From Schistosoma haematobium (Eukaryota; Platyhelminthes; Trematoda; Strigeidida; Schistosomatidae): a stretch of DNA of 64,000 nt. The notes beneath the pieces were generated by a model. It saw only the letters and a list, made by a program, of their open reading frames with translations, searched no databases and had not been told where the DNA came from. How positions within the stretch are numbered: position 1 is the stretch's first letter; each line of letters begins with the position of its first letter. Shown here piece by piece: positions 62,550 to 64,000 of this stretch. The stretch is taken from the NCBI RefSeq assembly GCF_000699445.3, contig NC_067196.1:87026364-87090363 (forward strand). The letters run 5' to 3'. A program made the position numbers and the translations under genes.

Positions 62550-62990
62550 TTTAATAGTTGAGTTCATGAGTCAGTTGGATTTAGACTACCATAGAAAACC
62601 TGGGAGCCATTTCATGACTGGTTTCAAGAGGTACATCCTAAAGTTTTAGTGGAAAGCAGTGACCAGTAGAGTTCAACTAGATCTGTTATGAGATAATAAC
62701 TCACTGAAGACATTAGTAAACGTTGGCTCAATTTCGTTGAATGATTGAAGTTAAACATTAACATCGTTTGATGCCAGCTCAGTAGTCTAGAGGTTGAGCA
62801 TTCACGCACGAGACCAATATATCCTGAGTTCAAATCTCTCGAGACCAAGTCGTGAATGGGTACTGCTAAGGATGAAACGACCTTCCACTGTTTTCAGGTT
62901 TTTCATGGTGGTCTAGCTTTAATTGACTCATGAATTCAACTATTAAAATTACTACAATATTCACAAAAGCAACCCCTTTCTAAGAATTAA
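62550..62990 (+). mobile_element. SMα-like SINE subfamily A, degenerate full length
   Basis: Minus arm (TTCATGAGTCAGTTGGATTT), reversed module, spacer, tRNA-like core (box A near 62776, box B TGAGTTCAAATCTC at 62825), shortened hammerhead arm (TACTGCTAAGGATGAAACG, helix II deleted), and an end with CACAAAAGCAACCCCTTTCT. Confidence 0.72.
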
Positions 62991-62994
62991 AACT

Positions 62995-63470
62995 AAATTG
63001 ATACTTTTATATAGTTTATATTTGATTAAAGTATTTCAACTCGGCGCCCTCATATTTCACTTTTTTTCTCTTTTATTTTAAAACGAGCTTCAACATTCAT
63101 GATATGGTAATCTAAACTTTACTTCATTTCATTGTTTGTATATGTAAATTCATGATTATAGAAACGTTCCTCTTCTTCTTTATAATCAACAATATTTACT
63201 TTACAATTGCGGTATTCCTAATGTATAGGACTATTAGTTTTATGAAAACATCTAGTTAAAATGTTGTGAAAATAATAATAGTAGTGTAGTGGACAGAACA
63301 TGGGTTGGGACAATCGAATTATATCTAGCACAGAATAACAGAGTTATTTGGTAAAATAGAAAAACCATACTATAATACTTAATTTGCAAAATGTTCAATC
63401 ATTGTCTCGAACTTCATTGTTCTTGCATTTCCATACTAATTGCTTTCTATTCCCGCTCTTCCTTTCTTGA
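62995..63470. other. AT-rich sequence, nothing recognised
   Basis: No supported feature. Confidence 0.5.
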
Positions 63471-63550
63471 TCTTCCGCCATCTTCTGCTGCCAGACATTC
63501 TATTCCTGACTCGCGTCATATACTACTTATATCAATATAAGTAGTACGCA
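63470..63550 (+). repeat. Dispersed repeat with a perfect 12-bp palindrome
   Basis: ATCTTCTGCTGCCAGACATT to a hairpin at 63521-63546 (TACTACTTATAT, 2-base loop, exact reverse). Relatives at 14.04, 33.85 and 48.54 kb. Confidence 0.5.
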
Positions 63551-63552
63551 TC

Positions 63553-63615
63553 ACAGTAGTAATGATAATGATAATAGTAATCATAATAATAATAGTAATA
63601 GTAGTCATAGCAACT
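63553..63615. repeat. Imperfect (ATA/GTA)n trinucleotide tract
   Basis: AATGATAATGATAATAGTAA and similar units, followed by plain AT-rich DNA up to 63950 with an ACCCACCC block at 63821. Confidence 0.75.
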
Positions 63616-63952
63616 ATTTGATAGAATATGTCAGAATCGTTGATTATTTTTTTAAAATAAAATTCTCCTCTTTTTCCTCTTTTCATAGTGAATGAATATA
63701 AATTATTAGATAGTGTGTCATTGTTTATTTGTATAAAGTACAATTTAAACATAATTTTTATATTATATGAATTGGTTTATAGCGCCTGATTCATTTTAGT
63801 AATAGTAGAAACCTTCCCTACCACCCACCCACCCAAAAAAAACACACAACAACAATTGATAGTATAGTACAACCCCCCACCTCGAAAAAACATTTGATAT
63901 TACCATAACTTATCAAAATATTAAATATGAGAAAAAAACAAGGTTTATTTCA

Positions 63953-64000
63953 TTATCAGAATGGATTTTGTGGAGATTTTTTTAGAAATTTCACTAGTTG
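63953..64000 (-). mobile_element. Start of a further SMα-like SINE, cut by the window edge
   Basis: TATCAGAATGGATTTTGTGG and then TTTCACTAGTTG, identical in layout to the left end at 53363. The body lies beyond base 64000. Confidence 0.75.

Noticed and set aside
1..64000. CRISPR array, phage or bacterial operon content
   Set aside because: Repeats are dispersed eukaryotic retroelements, not regularly spaced; introns, poly(A) signal and codon context are eukaryotic.

Overview
The window looks like a piece of a blood-fluke (Schistosoma-type trematode) chromosome. It is AT-rich and spliced. It is saturated with tRNA-derived repeats carrying hammerhead-ribozyme sequences (the SMα type known from schistosomes), RTE-clade non-LTR retrotransposon fragments with tetranucleotide tails, Penelope-like elements (PLEs) with GIY-YIG endonuclease remnants, solo LTRs and a dead Ty3/gypsy-like element. 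I cannot fix the species. There are no bacterial operons, rRNA genes or CRISPR arrays.

The only host gene I can support is the 3' part of a crotonase-family (enoyl-CoA hydratase/isomerase-like) gene on the + strand, in four exons: 2260-2404, 10527-10676, 28844-29017 and 39725-39783. Every junction has GT/AG ends, all three introns are phase 1, and the exons join into one open frame of 175 codons plus a stop. A polyadenylation hexamer lies at 39915. The introns are about 8.1, 18.2 and 10.7 kb and consist mostly of transposons. The upstream exons lie before base 1.

Layout. 1-5.3 kb: RTE and 3'-tail repeats, a PLE remnant with hammerhead relics, exon A, and an antisense RTE reverse transcriptase. 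5.7-9.8 kb: three solo LTRs of one family, one of them split by a palindromic SINE dimer, plus a complete SMα-like insertion with target-site duplications (TSDs). 10-28 kb: exon B, many SMα-like copies, an RTE with one nonsense codon, and a PLE remnant with 163-bp inverted ends. 28.8-39.8 kb: exon C, RTE pieces, more hammerhead repeats, exon D. 40-44.4 kb, downstream of the gene: an internally deleted gypsy-like element with a 5-bp TSD, then a 2.4-kb PLE flanked by near-identical inverted copies of its own 3' end, each with a hammerhead core. 45-64 kb: a cryptic tandem-repeat tract, RTE fragments, an almost identical inverted duplication (47.1-48.0 versus 56.8-57.7 kb), further SMα-like copies and degenerate PLE ends.

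Nearly all the longer ORFs are fragments of these elements or shadows opposite them. The structural theme is inverted architecture: SINE, PLE and duplicated sequences repeatedly occur as head-to-head copies, often with small ribozyme folds in the arms.
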